Positions 37,863-46,852 are shown, numbered from the stretch's first letter. The stretch is 64,000 bases of DNA from CAVSQX01 sp963730225 (GCA_963730225.1 CAVSQX010000001.1:1426001-1490000); one strand, 5' to 3'. Made by a program: numbers and translations. Notes: generated by a model from the letters alone, not told the origin.

Positions 37863-38047
37863 TCGGTTTTCGTTGCGGTTATCGGCGTATCTTTTTCGAA
37901 ATCCGGTCAGGCTCTGGCGACGCTCCGACCCCTTGTGGTACAAGCATCCCCCGGTCATTCGGCAAGGTTTTGCCCGCAAGTTCCAGCGCTGGCGATTCCA
38001 TTCCCGGTCGCGCGCTGTTTTGCGGTTTTTCGGGTCCATAGGGTCTG

Positions 38048-39265
38048 ATGAAGGCGGCTGTGCCCTGGCGAAATCGATCCAAATCCGCGGCGGTCTCGAC
38101 ATCGGCGAGTCCAAGGTTAAAGCACGTTGCGCTGATCATGGATCCCGGGTTTGCGGCGTGGCAGGAGACCATCCGCGGCGTTGCGAATTACGTGCAGGAA
38201 CATCACCCATGGGCCATCTACCTAAAGCCCGCTGGCACCGAGGCCCCGTTGTCGAGTTGGTTCAAGGACTGGCACGGTCAAGGGATTATCGTTTATGCCA
38301 CCGGTTTGCCCGGCGACGCCGTTGTCGACTGCCAGGTTCCCGTCGTCGATCTTTTCGAAAGGAAATGGTCAAAAAAAGTTCCCCTGGTGCGTCACAACGA
38401 TCATTCCGTCGGCCGACTGGGCGCGGAACATCTGTTGGAGCGTGGATTCCGCCAGTTTGCTTTCTACGAGAACACCACGTTTCAGTGGTCGCAGCGTCGT
38501 CGCCATGCATTTGAAACAACGCTTCAAGCCCGCGGATTCAGTTGCCGTACTTATAAAGCCGAGTTCCCGAAGTACGGCTCCGGCGGCCCGCAGTATTGGG
38601 AAGATCAGCAGCACCGTCTTGCCCGATGGCTGCGAGATTCCCTGCCCAAGCCGGTTGGCATCATGACTTCAACGGATGTGATGGGCCAGAATCTTCTGGA
38701 AGCCTGTCAGCGAGTTGGGATTCATGTGCCCGAGGAAGTGGCGGTGATCGGTGTCGATAACGACGAAGTTCTTTGTCGCGTGGCCGCACCGCCGCTTTCG
38801 AGCGTGATCGTCAATCACGCGCAGCGCGGCTACGTCGCCGCCGGCATTCTCGATCGTCTCATGGCCGGCAAGCCTGCCCCGCCCAGTCCGGTGTTGATAG
38901 AACCCGCCGGAGTCGCCGCACGAGCTTCCACGGACATCATGGCCATGGATGATCCAGCGGTCGTAATGACGCTTCGCATCCTCCGCGAGCGGGCCTGCGA
39001 AAACATCAGCGTCGATGATGTCATCCATTCCGTGCCGGTTTCGCGCAGCGTTCTCCAACGCCGCTTCCGCAAGATCGTCGGCCGATCGATCCACGACGAG
39101 ATCGTGCGTTTGCGGCTCAATCGGGCAATCGAGCTGCTGAGCGACACCACCCTCGAAATCAAAGCCATCGCTGGGAAGGTGGGCTTCCATTCGCAGGCGT
39201 ACATGAATTCGGTGTTTCGTGAGCGACTGGGGAGAACGCCCGGATCGTATCGTTCCCAGCTCTGA
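38048..39265 (+). CDS. XylR-type transcriptional regulator (LacI-like sensor, AraC DNA-binding domain)
   Basis: A 405-residue regulator. Residues about 25-290 are a periplasmic-binding-protein/LacI-type sensor: KHVALIMDPGFAAWQETIRGVANY, DHSVGRLGAEHLLERGFRQFAFY, VGIMTSTDVMGQNLLEACQRVGIHVPEEVAVIGVDND. The C-terminal ~100 residues are an AraC HTH pair: ISVDDVIHSVPVSRSVLQRRFRKIVGRSIHDEIVRLRLNRAIELL and LEIKAIAGKVGFHSQAYMNSVFRERLG. This is the E. coli XylR layout. It is divergent from the pectinase/prepilin operon, which it probably activates in response to a pectin-derived sugar; the ligand is an inference. Planctomycetes use many such regulators for sugar loci. Confidence 0.88.
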   Translation: MKAAVPWRNRSKSAAVSTSASPRLKHVALIMDPGFAAWQETIRGVANYVQEHHPWAIYLKPAGTEAPLSSWFKDWHGQGIIVYATGLPGDAVVDCQVPVVDLFERKWSKKVPLVRHNDHSVGRLGAEHLLERGFRQFAFYENTTFQWSQRRRHAFETTLQARGFSCRTYKAEFPKYGSGGPQYWEDQQHRLARWLRDSLPKPVGIMTSTDVMGQNLLEACQRVGIHVPEEVAVIGVDNDEVLCRVAAPPLSSVIVNHAQRGYVAAGILDRLMAGKPAPPSPVLIEPAGVAARASTDIMAMDDPAVVMTLRILRERACENISVDDVIHSVPVSRSVLQRRFRKIVGRSIHDEIVRLRLNRAIELLSDTTLEIKAIAGKVGFHSQAYMNSVFRERLGRTPGSYRSQL

Positions 39266-39701
39266 TCGTCGGCAGGAAAAAATCCATGAATGACGTTGTT
39301 TCTGCAGTCGCCGTAATGCAAAGGGTTGATTCTCTTTTGGGGTCACGCAGCCGATGACCTTGCCCGCTGAAACGAGTCCAGCCGGGATGTCGGGACTTCG
39401 GCGATTTGAAGCTGCTCTGCCGACCGTCGGCAGGTACGCTTATTCAAGCGTTCGGCATGATTTGCTGCAAATCGGGGTGACTCACCCTTGACCCTTGTTG
39501 ACGAAACCGTGCATTCGCGCTTTATTTGGTTCTTATTTACCAAACGCATTGAGTTTGGCGGCGGCGAGATTCTCTCGCTGGTTGAGCCCGGGCGGTATGC
39601 AAATGCACGGGCGATCCACAAGACGCGACCGAACAGTGCCAATTGCGCGGAGTCCACGCCTCTTCAGGCTGATTCTACTTCGAGTCGAATGGAGAGTCCC
39701 G
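39266..39701. other. Intergenic region before the recombinase remnant
   Basis: About 436 bp with no convincing gene. A possible weak promoter (TTGACG, 17-nt spacer, TTTATT) begins near 39,498 and could serve the recombinase. I see no repeat or RNA structure I can name. Confidence 0.4.
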
Positions 39702-40268
39702 ATGCGTCAGCAAAAAACTCGGGAGAAGGTTATCTACTGCAGGTATAGTTCTGACCTCCAAAGGGTCGACAGCAATGCCGACCAGGAACGCCGCTGCCGC
39801 GATGGCCTAACGCGAAAGGGAATTGCTGATGAGGGCTTTGTGGTAATTTGCGATGAAGCCATTTCAGGCACGTCGGAGAAACGGCCAGGGCTCGATCGAA
39901 TTATGGAATTGATGCGGGCTGGTCAACTGGGCATGCCGGTCGTCTCAGAGCAGTCAAGATTTTCGCACGGCGATAACGCAAAAGCGACCATTAAAGACAT
40001 TGTGTTTCATGGAGGGCGATTCATATCCATCGCGGAGGATATCGATACCGACCGCAAGGGTTGGCAAATGCACGCGGGCATTTCTGAACTCCACCATGCG
40101 CGTTCCAACAAAGACTCGGCCGAGCGCGTGCGAGGGGGACAAGAGGGTAGGATTCTGGACGGCAATGGTTCAGCGGGTGATTTCCCCTTTGGCTATGCAT
40201 CCGTATTTACCGGCCCCAAATCCGCCCTTAAAGACATTGGCCGAGGGGCAAGGCCCAGACAGGCATAA
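39702..40268 (+). pseudogene. Large serine recombinase, truncated N-terminal remnant
   Basis: A 188-residue fragment of a serine site-specific recombinase. It keeps the resolvase domain: VIYCRYSSDLQ (with the nucleophile Ser), then AISGTSEKRPGLDRIMELMR, VSEQSRFSHGDN and the start of the recombinase linker GDFPFGYASVF. Full-length members are about 500 residues or more; here the protein stops right after the linker begins, so the DNA-binding and zinc-ribbon parts are gone. The start at 39702 follows GGAG. The stop is immediately next to a short inverted repeat. It is almost certainly non-functional as an integrase and marks an old mobile-element insertion. Confidence 0.8.
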
Positions 40269-40395
40269 GACATTCAAAATTACGCGCTTTTTTGGGGCTG
40301 GTGTCTTGGATTATAATTATAACGATTCCACTTGGGGGCGAATCGATCAACCCGTCCGATTGAGGTGCGCTCGCGCTGACAACTATTTGAATGTC
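40269..40395. mobile_element. Candidate MITE-like element bounded by 10-bp inverted repeat
   Basis: GACATTCAAA at 40269-40278 is the exact reverse complement of TTTGAATGTC at 40386-40395. The left end touches the stop codon of the truncated recombinase. The 107-bp interior has no gene. With only 10-bp termini this could be chance; no target-site duplication was identified. Confidence 0.35.
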
Positions 40396-40640
40396 CCCCT
40401 TTGAGTTCTCGGGTTGCTTCCATCGCCGACCGTGTGGGTGTGTTGCGTCTCATAGGGGGGCGAAGCAACCGGGGCGGCTCTGAATTGATTTCGCGCGGCC
40501 GGTGAATGATTCCCATGAAAAAAGCCTGATCCGGCTTGCGCCAAGACACTTTCTCGCTGGATTCCCGCCAAATCACACAAGGCTGCCAACCGCCCGAGTG
40601 CGGTTCAAGTCCGTTTCACTACCCCGCCGATAAAATCCAG
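40396..40640. other. Intergenic region upstream of the acyl carrier protein gene
   Basis: About 245 bp with no convincing gene. It contains CGGTTCAAGTCCG near 40,601, which looks like a tRNA T-arm, but no complete tRNA can be folded around it. No strong ribosome site precedes the ACP start, so the operon start is poorly defined. Confidence 0.4.
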
Positions 40641-40883
40641 ATGCAAACGCTTAAAAGGGCTGATTTTCTTTTCATGATCGACAAGCTCCTTGCCAAGCCT
40701 CCCGGCACCGTGCAGGGTCCGGAGGTCTTGGCCGATCTTCCCGTCTGGGATTCTCTTGCGGCCATCGGGTTTGTGGCCATGCTGGATGACACACTCGGGA
40801 TTACACTTCCTTCGGGCAGAATCCAATCCTGCGAAACCGTTGCCGATTTGGTGGCCCTTGCTGGCGGCCAAGTCCAACCCTGA
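40641..40883 (+). CDS. Acyl carrier protein
   Basis: An 80-residue four-helix carrier protein. The phosphopantetheine attachment site is WDSLAAIGF with Ser38 in the canonical D-S-L context. The start is MQTLKRADF at 40641, with only a weak ribosome site. It is followed 12 bp later by the SDR gene. A dedicated ACP next to a ketoreductase and KAS III-type condensing enzyme suggests that acyl groups are built or activated for attachment to a surface sugar or a small lipid rather than for housekeeping fatty-acid synthesis. Confidence 0.82.
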   Translation: MQTLKRADFLFMIDKLLAKPPGTVQGPEVLADLPVWDSLAAIGFVAMLDDTLGITLPSGRIQSCETVADLVALAGGQVQP

Positions 40884-40895
40884 GGATGGAGGCTC

Positions 40896-41654
40896 GTGCT
40901 CAATCTTGTCGACCTGTCCGATCATCATATCCTCGTCACCGGCGCTTCGGCCGGCCTTGGGCGGGAGACTGCTTTGCTTCTGGCTCGGCTGGGTGCGCGT
41001 CTTACTTTGGTGGCGCGCGATATCGCCCGGCTTGATGAAACTATTTGCCGACTTGAGGGTCCCAACCATCGCACCATCTCCTGGGACTTGAACGATTTCG
41101 ACGCCATCCCCGATCTTGTCAAACAATCCGTCGATGCCCTGGGTCCGCTCGATGGGCTGGTTCACTGCGCCGGTGTTCAGATTATGCGGCCGGTCTCAAT
41201 GCTCACGGCAAGCCAAGTGGATCAAACGCTTAGGCTGAATATCAATGCTGCGCTGGGGCTGGTGAAGTCGCTGGCATCACCAGGGCAATTCCGCAAACCG
41301 GCGAGTTGTGTCCTGCTCGCGTCGGTCATGGGACTGGTGGGCCAGCCGGTGCAATCCGTCTATTCTGCAAGCAAGGGCGCGTTGATCGCCATGGCCCGGT
41401 CGCTGGCGCTGGAACTGGCACGGCAGCAGATTCGCGTGAATTGCATCGCGCCTTCGGTGGTTGCTGCGGGCATGGGACTGGCCATCGAAAAGAACCTCAC
41501 GCCCGAGCAATTTGAGAAAGTCGTGCAGATGCACCCGCTTGGCTTGGGTAATGCATTGGATGTCGCGTCGGCTGCGGCATTCCTGTTGTCGGACGCTGCC
41601 CGCTGGATAACCGGCACGACGCTTGTGGTGGATGGCGGATATACCGCACAATGA
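40896..41654 (+). CDS. SDR-family oxidoreductase (3-oxoacyl-ACP reductase type)
   Basis: A 252-residue short-chain dehydrogenase with GTG start (ribosome site GGAGG). It shows the cofactor motif TGASAGLG (residues 15-22), LVARD (which favours NADPH), HCAGVQI (NNAG-like), catalytic Ser in LLASVMG, and YSASK (Tyr156, Lys160), ending with TGTTLVVDGGY. This is the FabG pattern. It probably reduces a 3-oxoacyl intermediate carried on the adjacent ACP. The next gene starts about 18 bp after its stop. Confidence 0.87.
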   Translation: MLNLVDLSDHHILVTGASAGLGRETALLLARLGARLTLVARDIARLDETICRLEGPNHRTISWDLNDFDAIPDLVKQSVDALGPLDGLVHCAGVQIMRPVSMLTASQVDQTLRLNINAALGLVKSLASPGQFRKPASCVLLASVMGLVGQPVQSVYSASKGALIAMARSLALELARQQIRVNCIAPSVVAAGMGLAIEKNLTPEQFEKVVQMHPLGLGNALDVASAAAFLLSDAARWITGTTLVVDGGYTAQ

Positions 41655-41672
41655 ATGCAGGAGTTAGATTCA

Positions 41673-42650
41673 ATGAACGCCTTCATCAAAGCCATTGAAT
41701 GTCACCTCCCGCCGAACACCCAGACCAACGAGCAGCTTGGCGCTCAACATCCCGACTGGCAGGTTGAGCGCCTCACTGAAAAAACCGGCATCCATACCCG
41801 GCACATCGCCGCGGAGAATGAACTCGCTTCGGATCTGGCCGCAGCCGCCGCCGGCAAGCTATTCGCCTCCGGCGCCGCCGCCCCGGCCGACATTGACTTC
41901 ATCCTCCTCTGCACCCAATCACCGGACTACTTACTGCCCACCACTGCCTGCATGCTCCAATCACGATTGGGTATCCCCACCACAGCCGGCGCGTTGGACT
42001 ACAATCTCGGCTGCTCGGGCTATGTCTATGGACTCAGTCTAGCCAAGGGGCTGATCGAAACCGGCCAGGCCCGCAGCGTTCTCCTGCTCACCGCCGAAAC
42101 CTACAGCAAGCATCTTCATCCGAGCGACTACACGGTGCGACTTCTCTTCAGCGACGCGGCAGCAGCGACTCTGATCCAAGCGCGTAATTCTTCGGATGTC
42201 GACGTCGGGCCATTCGTCTTCGGCACCGACGGAAGCGGCGCTGCGAATCTCATCGTCCGCAAAGGCGCTCTTCGCCGCAGCGATTCACCGGAGCTGCCGG
42301 TCGATCTTTACATGAATGGCCCGGAGATATTCGCTTTCACTCTCGACACGATCCCCAAGGCGGTCCGCCGCCTGCTTGCCTCGGCCGGTATATCGCCGGC
42401 CACAATCGACCTGTTCATTTTCCACCAGGCCAACGCCTACATGCTCGAACATCTCCGCAAGCGCCTGGAGATCCCCGTTGAAAAATTCTTCGTCGGCGTG
42501 CGCGATATCGGCAACACCGTGTCGGCGAGCATTCCCATCGCCATCAAACAGGCCCAGCAGGCCGGGCGGCTGCGGTCGGGAGAAGTGGCAATGCTCGTCG
42601 GTTTCGGCGTTGGTTATTCCTGGGCGGCAGCCCTGGTCCGGCTCCCATGA
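41673..42650 (+). CDS. 3-oxoacyl-ACP synthase III (KAS III / FabH-like)
   Basis: A 325-residue thiolase-fold condensing enzyme with the full Cys-His-Asn triad: Cys114 in NLGCSGYVYGLSL, His251 in FHQANAYML, Asn281 in GNTVSASIP. The loop SPDYLLPTTACMLQ is also family-typical. The start at 41673 is preferred over 41655 because AGGAG lies nine nt upstream. It would condense an acyl-CoA with malonyl-ACP, or transfer an acyl group as in antibiotic and polysaccharide pathways, using the cluster's own ACP. It overlaps the next gene by ATGA. Confidence 0.9.
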   Translation: MNAFIKAIECHLPPNTQTNEQLGAQHPDWQVERLTEKTGIHTRHIAAENELASDLAAAAAGKLFASGAAAPADIDFILLCTQSPDYLLPTTACMLQSRLGIPTTAGALDYNLGCSGYVYGLSLAKGLIETGQARSVLLLTAETYSKHLHPSDYTVRLLFSDAAAATLIQARNSSDVDVGPFVFGTDGSGAANLIVRKGALRRSDSPELPVDLYMNGPEIFAFTLDTIPKAVRRLLASAGISPATIDLFIFHQANAYMLEHLRKRLEIPVEKFFVGVRDIGNTVSASIPIAIKQAQQAGRLRSGEVAMLVGFGVGYSWAAALVRLP

Positions 42651-43816
42651 CGCAGACATGCCAGCCGCGATCCATGCCCACCACTCGATTGCTTCCGCTC
42701 GACCAATATCCCCTGGCGGCAGATTTCCTGCACCGCCACTGGGCGGCAAACCACATTTACACCCGCGACAAGGCCCTGTTCGATTGGACATTCCACCACG
42801 AGGGAATGAGCCAAGCCGGTGTCTACAGCTTCGCAGTCGCGGAACAGGATAGCCAGATCGTCGGCGTTCTGGGCGGTATCCCGTTTCGCTTCAACGACCG
42901 CGGCGACCAGCGCCCTGCGTTCTGGCTCGCCAACTGGAAACTCCGCGACGAATTCCGCCGCGGAACGACCGGGCTGCAACTGCTCGATCATTTCTACGCC
43001 CCACCGCATCGGGTCACCATCTCCTTTGGCATCAACCCCACGGTGGCCCGCCTATACGATGCGATGCGCTGGCATGTGATTGACAACATCCCCCGCTATT
43101 TCGCCGTGCATCCGGCGCGAGCCGACGAGTTCGCCGGATTACTTCAGTTGGGCAATCCCTCATGGCCCGCTGGCGAACATCAGAAAATGGCCAACGCCCT
43201 GCTCGGTCATCCACTGCGAGCGACATCCGCCGCCACCTTTGCTCCGCCCGAACCACAACAATGGAACCAGCGAAGCTGGGAACCCCTTCGCTTGGAATTG
43301 ACGGGCGCGGCGCGCGACGCGGCTTACCTGGACTGGCGATATGTCCGGCACCCCAGCTTCCAGTACAACTTTATTCAGATCCCCGAAACGGCGCCCGGCC
43401 CCATCGGTCTGCTCGTCTGGCGCCTGGAAACGATCCGCCAGAAAGTCGGCGATCAACTGATCGATGTCGCCCGGATCGGCCGAATCGTGGAATTCCTCCC
43501 CGCCTCGAAACAGAACGCCGCCAGCCTGTTGTCTCATCTTTGGAATGTCCTCGATGCCGCCGGGGCTTTGGGTTGCGACTGTTATCTTTACCATGGCCGA
43601 TTGGGCCAATGGCTCACCGACGCCGGCCTGCACCGACTCGACGATCACCCCCACGACAACTCGGTTCCGTCCCGCTTCCAACCGCTGGATAGCGCCGGTG
43701 GGCAGATCCGTTCGGCCGTCTCGTTGCGCACGGGTCCGTTTCCCGCTTATCCTTTCGCTTCCGACTGCACCTGGTACTGGACCAAATCCGACTCCGACCA
43801 GGACCGTCCTAATTGA
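42647..43816 (+). CDS. GNAT-like acyltransferase
   Basis: A 389-residue protein with an N-terminal GNAT-type domain: YSFAVAEQDSQIVGVLGGIPFRF, WLANWKLRDEFRRGTTGLQLLDHF and ISFGINPTVARLYDAMRWHVIDNIPRYF match the acetyl-CoA fold order. The C-terminal half is less clear and may be a second GNAT-like lobe. It starts within the stop of the KAS III gene (ATGA overlap), indicating translational coupling. The context suggests N- or O-acylation of a sugar in exopolysaccharide or glycolipid synthesis. The exact acyl donor is unknown and could be the acyl-ACP made by the three genes before it. Confidence 0.7.
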   Translation: MTQTCQPRSMPTTRLLPLDQYPLAADFLHRHWAANHIYTRDKALFDWTFHHEGMSQAGVYSFAVAEQDSQIVGVLGGIPFRFNDRGDQRPAFWLANWKLRDEFRRGTTGLQLLDHFYAPPHRVTISFGINPTVARLYDAMRWHVIDNIPRYFAVHPARADEFAGLLQLGNPSWPAGEHQKMANALLGHPLRATSAATFAPPEPQQWNQRSWEPLRLELTGAARDAAYLDWRYVRHPSFQYNFIQIPETAPGPIGLLVWRLETIRQKVGDQLIDVARIGRIVEFLPASKQNAASLLSHLWNVLDAAGALGCDCYLYHGRLGQWLTDAGLHRLDDHPHDNSVPSRFQPLDSAGGQIRSAVSLRTGPFPAYPFASDCTWYWTKSDSDQDRPN

Positions 43817-43826
43817 GTTTCGCACC

Positions 43827-44822
43827 ATGACATCCGACACTATCCCATCGAATAGCACGACATCGCAGACACCAGTTATCTCCCCCGCCAATCCGGTCAC
43901 GATTGTCATGTACCACTATGTGCGCGAGCTGGAGCACTCCCGCTATCCGCGGATCAAAGGACTCAACACCGCACAATTTGAGCGGCAATTAGACCACATC
44001 GCCGCCAACTACACCGTTTGCTCGCTCGCCGATCTGCTGGCCGCCATCCGCTGCGGCCGCGCGTTGCCGCCCAGGCCCTGCATCCTGACTTTCGACGACG
44101 GTTTTGCCGATCATTACAACACCGTGTTTCCACGCCTGCTTGCCCGCGGTTTCCGTGGCGCATTTTTTCCACCCGCCCGGGCCATCGTGGAACATTCCCT
44201 GCTGGATGTTCACAAAATCCACTACATCCTCGCCTGCACCGACGACAGCGCCGCTTTGGCAAGGGAACTTCTCGAATTGCTAGCCCACCACCGCCGCGAC
44301 TTTCCTGAAATCCCGCCGGATGCACAACTGCGATCGGAATTCGCCGTGGCCAATCGCTTCGACTGCGCTGACATCATTTTCGTCAAGCGCCTGCTGCAAA
44401 AAGGACTGCCCGACCCGGTTCGCGCTGCGATTGCCGACGAATTGCTTCACCGACACGTGAAGGTCGACCCGGCGGTTCTGGCCCGCGAGCTTTACATGGA
44501 TCTGCCCCAGTTCAGATGCATGGCCAACGCCGGCATGGAAATCGGCGGGCACGGCTGGGATCACCTCTGGCTGTCCAGCCTTACACCCGCAGGTCAAAAC
44601 ACCGAAATCCAAAAAACCGTCGAATTTCTCGCCCAGGTCCTTGGCCACGCCCCGACCGACTGGACCATGTGTTACCCCAGCGGCGGCTACAACGACACCA
44701 CCATCTCCCTCCTCCGCCAAACCGCCTGCGCCTTGGGCCTGACAACCCGCGTCAGCCTCGTCACCAGCCCCCAAGCTCCACACGAACTCCCGCGTCTGGA
44801 CACCAACGACCTGCCGTCGTGA
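43827..44822 (+). CDS. Polysaccharide deacetylase (NodB/CE4 family)
   Basis: A 331-residue CE4-fold protein. NodB motif 1 is LTFDDGFADHY (metal and base Asp), motif 2 is GGHGWDHLWLSSL (HxxxH metal ligands), and CYPSGGYND corresponds to motif 3. No signal peptide is visible, so it may act at the cytoplasmic side of the membrane. It would remove N-acetyl groups from a sugar, which the GNAT/ACP system encoded upstream could then re-acylate. It starts 10 bp after the GNAT gene; an open frame extends upstream but overlaps that gene and lacks support. Confidence 0.87.
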   Translation: MTSDTIPSNSTTSQTPVISPANPVTIVMYHYVRELEHSRYPRIKGLNTAQFERQLDHIAANYTVCSLADLLAAIRCGRALPPRPCILTFDDGFADHYNTVFPRLLARGFRGAFFPPARAIVEHSLLDVHKIHYILACTDDSAALARELLELLAHHRRDFPEIPPDAQLRSEFAVANRFDCADIIFVKRLLQKGLPDPVRAAIADELLHRHVKVDPAVLARELYMDLPQFRCMANAGMEIGGHGWDHLWLSSLTPAGQNTEIQKTVEFLAQVLGHAPTDWTMCYPSGGYNDTTISLLRQTACALGLTTRVSLVTSPQAPHELPRLDTNDLPS

Positions 44823-44869
44823 TTCTGCTTTGAGGCTCCACTGCTCTATTTTTTGCTCAAGTGAAAAAT

Positions 44870-44944
44870 CGGGGTGACAGGATTCGAACCTGCGACCTCT
44901 AGACCCCCAGTCTAGCGCTCTAAACCAAACTGAGCTACACCCCG
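44870..44944 (-). tRNA. tRNA-Pro (GGG anticodon)
   Basis: A 75-nt cloverleaf on the minus strand. The acceptor stem CGGGGTG pairs with CACCCCG, the D arm begins TAGCTCAG, and the anticodon stem CTAGA/TCTAG encloses CTGGGGG (anticodon GGG). The T arm has GGTTCGAATCC. The 3' CCA is not encoded. It sits 48 bp after the deacetylase gene, convergent to it. Confidence 0.97.
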
Positions 44945-44992
44945 TAGCACCTGCACGATACCACCGGGGCGAAAGAGATGAAAGCCGTTCGC

Positions 44993-46381
44993 CTACGCCG
45001 CCAACGGAAGCGGCGGATGATTTGTCTGCGGCGAAATCGTGGAAATCGACGGTGATCGAGCGGTTTTGGCCGCTTGAAATGCACAAACAAAAGACAGCAG
45101 AATAACGGTGCCGTTCACATGGGTGTGAAATCCGACGGCAGGATTCACAAAAAGACAGAAAAACAGGGCGATGCACAACCGCGTCTGCCAGAGATCGACT
45201 TTTGACCGAAGCTCCGGCCGATGCAGCCGCTCGGCGGCGATCAGCGTTAGCGGAATCGCCAGAAGCAGCAAGTCGTAGTCAAAATAGAACGGCATCAGCA
45301 GCGGCATGGCCAAAATTGTGGCCGCGATCAGACGGTCGCGCCGCACGCCGCCGCCGCTGCGAGTTCGATAAATCGCCATCAGCAAAGCGCCGCCCAGAAT
45401 GGCCACGCTGAGATAGGTCAGAACGGCCGTCGTCCAAAGCGTCTCGCCTGCTTGGCGCCCCTGAAACAACAGCCGCCAGAATGCCTTGAGCGTGACGTGC
45501 CGCTCCCAAAGATACGCATGTTCGATCTGCATCCATTGAACGATCGCGGGAAGTCGATGCAAATAATCCGCCAGCGTCCCCGGCAGCGCGGCCATATTTA
45601 TCGCCATGAGCGCCGATCCGGTTGCGGCCAAGCCCACCAGCGCCGGCCAGCCCAGATCGAACACCATCGCCGCAGCCACGACCGCCCCGAGTTGCGGCTT
45701 GTAAAACAACAGCCCGCCAAGCATTCCGGTCAGCAAAGATCGATTCGACCGCCACGCCGTGACCGTTGCCGCCAGCAGAAAAAGCGACGTGCAGGTGTTC
45801 TGTCCGTGACTCAACGACTGAATCAGCGGCATCGAAACCAGAACCAGCAGCGGCGGCAGGCCCCAATTACGCCAGTCGCTCGACCCGATCATTCTGGCCA
45901 GCAGAATTAACGAGCAGCACAACGCGCACAGGTTGATGCATCGCCAGATGTTCAGCGCCTGCGGATACGTCCAAAGCGACAGCGGCTCAAACAACAGCGC
46001 GTAAAACGGCGGGTTCCACCACGGCCCAAAACTTTTCCCGACTTCCAAACCGACTCCGTGCGCCGTCGATTGCTCAAAATCGCGCACCGCGTCGAGATTG
46101 TAAAGATCGTGAATCCTTCCCTGCCGCAGAAACGTCCCGGCCGTGTAGAACGGAAGAAAATCGTGACCGAGCATCGACCCGGTGACGGCTTTGGAGCGCG
46201 GAATAAACTGATTGCCGACGATCAGCGTGAGCAAAAAAATCGCCATCGCGCTGCCCGTCAGCCACAAACGCCGCCGCGGCGGCGTGCGCCAAAGCGCGGG
46301 AAAGAGTTTGGTAGGCGCAGAGTCGATGCGTTTATATCGGCGGGCGGTGGCGGAACGGGGATAGATCGTTGTGACGTCCAA
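44993..46381 (-). CDS. GT87-type (DUF2029) membrane glycosyltransferase
   Basis: A 462-residue polytopic membrane protein with about 9-11 helices. The first periplasmic loop after helix 1 carries GHDFLPFYTAGTFLRQGRIHDLYNLDAVRDFE, the pattern of GT-C-fold DUF2029/GT87 mannosyltransferases, with an Asp in the position of the lipid-linked-donor site. The later segment WWNPPFYALLFEPLS is also family-typical. It would transfer a polyprenyl-phosphate-linked sugar to an envelope acceptor. The start is a TTG at 46381 with little ribosome-site support; a later Met is possible. It is divergent from the TonB operon. Confidence 0.75.
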   Translation of the reverse strand: MDVTTIYPRSATARRYKRIDSAPTKLFPALWRTPPRRRLWLTGSAMAIFLLTLIVGNQFIPRSKAVTGSMLGHDFLPFYTAGTFLRQGRIHDLYNLDAVRDFEQSTAHGVGLEVGKSFGPWWNPPFYALLFEPLSLWTYPQALNIWRCINLCALCCSLILLARMIGSSDWRNWGLPPLLVLVSMPLIQSLSHGQNTCTSLFLLAATVTAWRSNRSLLTGMLGGLLFYKPQLGAVVAAAMVFDLGWPALVGLAATGSALMAINMAALPGTLADYLHRLPAIVQWMQIEHAYLWERHVTLKAFWRLLFQGRQAGETLWTTAVLTYLSVAILGGALLMAIYRTRSGGGVRRDRLIAATILAMPLLMPFYFDYDLLLLAIPLTLIAAERLHRPELRSKVDLWQTRLCIALFFCLFVNPAVGFHTHVNGTVILLSFVCAFQAAKTARSPSISTISPQTNHPPLPLAA

Positions 46382-46456
46382 TAAACTATCTGCTCGGACG
46401 ACTGGGAATATTAGTTATGAGACGCCGGTTCCGGGTAAGATGGGCTTGCGGCAATA

Positions 46457-46852
46457 ATGAAGTTCACCTGGCTCAAGCTGCTTCTGCTGGGCACGTTCGT
46501 CTTCTGGGCGAGCGGAACGGCGAAGTTCGCCCACGAGGCGCTGGAGCATCACGGCCGCGATCCATCTCTAGCCGACGATGATGACGACGATGATTCGTCT
46601 GTCGCGGCGACCCCCGTAACGCCCGCCGGCCAATCGCCGGCCAGGGATCAATCGCAACACAAATCGCATCCCTGTCCCGTCTGCGAAATGCTGGCCGGAA
46701 TGACCGTGCAGCACACCACGCCGCCTGCGTTGCCGCAGGTTTCGGGAGAATGCATCGAATTGCTGATCGTCCTCGATCAGCAAACGCCAATTCTGCACGT
46801 TCAGTTCGTCCGGCTGGCACGCGGGCCGCCGGTACAGTCGCTGTTCGCATAA
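46457..46852 (+). CDS. Small secreted/anchored His-Asp-rich protein with CPVC motif
   Basis: A 131-residue protein of unknown function with an N-terminal hydrophobic helix (residues 5-22; signal peptide or anchor). It carries HEALEHHGRD, a run of seven Asp near residues 40-46, and SQHKSHPCPVCEMLAGMTV, a CxxC pair flanked by His. These features suggest metal binding, perhaps zinc, copper or nickel, which is an inference. It directly precedes the TonB-dependent receptor gene (48 bp) and probably belongs to the same operon, as a periplasmic metal shuttle or sensor. Confidence 0.65.
   Translation: MKFTWLKLLLLGTFVFWASGTAKFAHEALEHHGRDPSLADDDDDDDSSVAATPVTPAGQSPARDQSQHKSHPCPVCEMLAGMTVQHTTPPALPQVSGECIELLIVLDQQTPILHVQFVRLARGPPVQSLFA

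Noticed and set aside
40585..40630. tRNA-like T arm (CGGTTCAAGTCCG)
   Set aside because: Only the T arm is convincing; no 5' acceptor strand complementary to the 3' side and no anticodon arm could be found. It might be an old attachment-site fragment but this is not supported.
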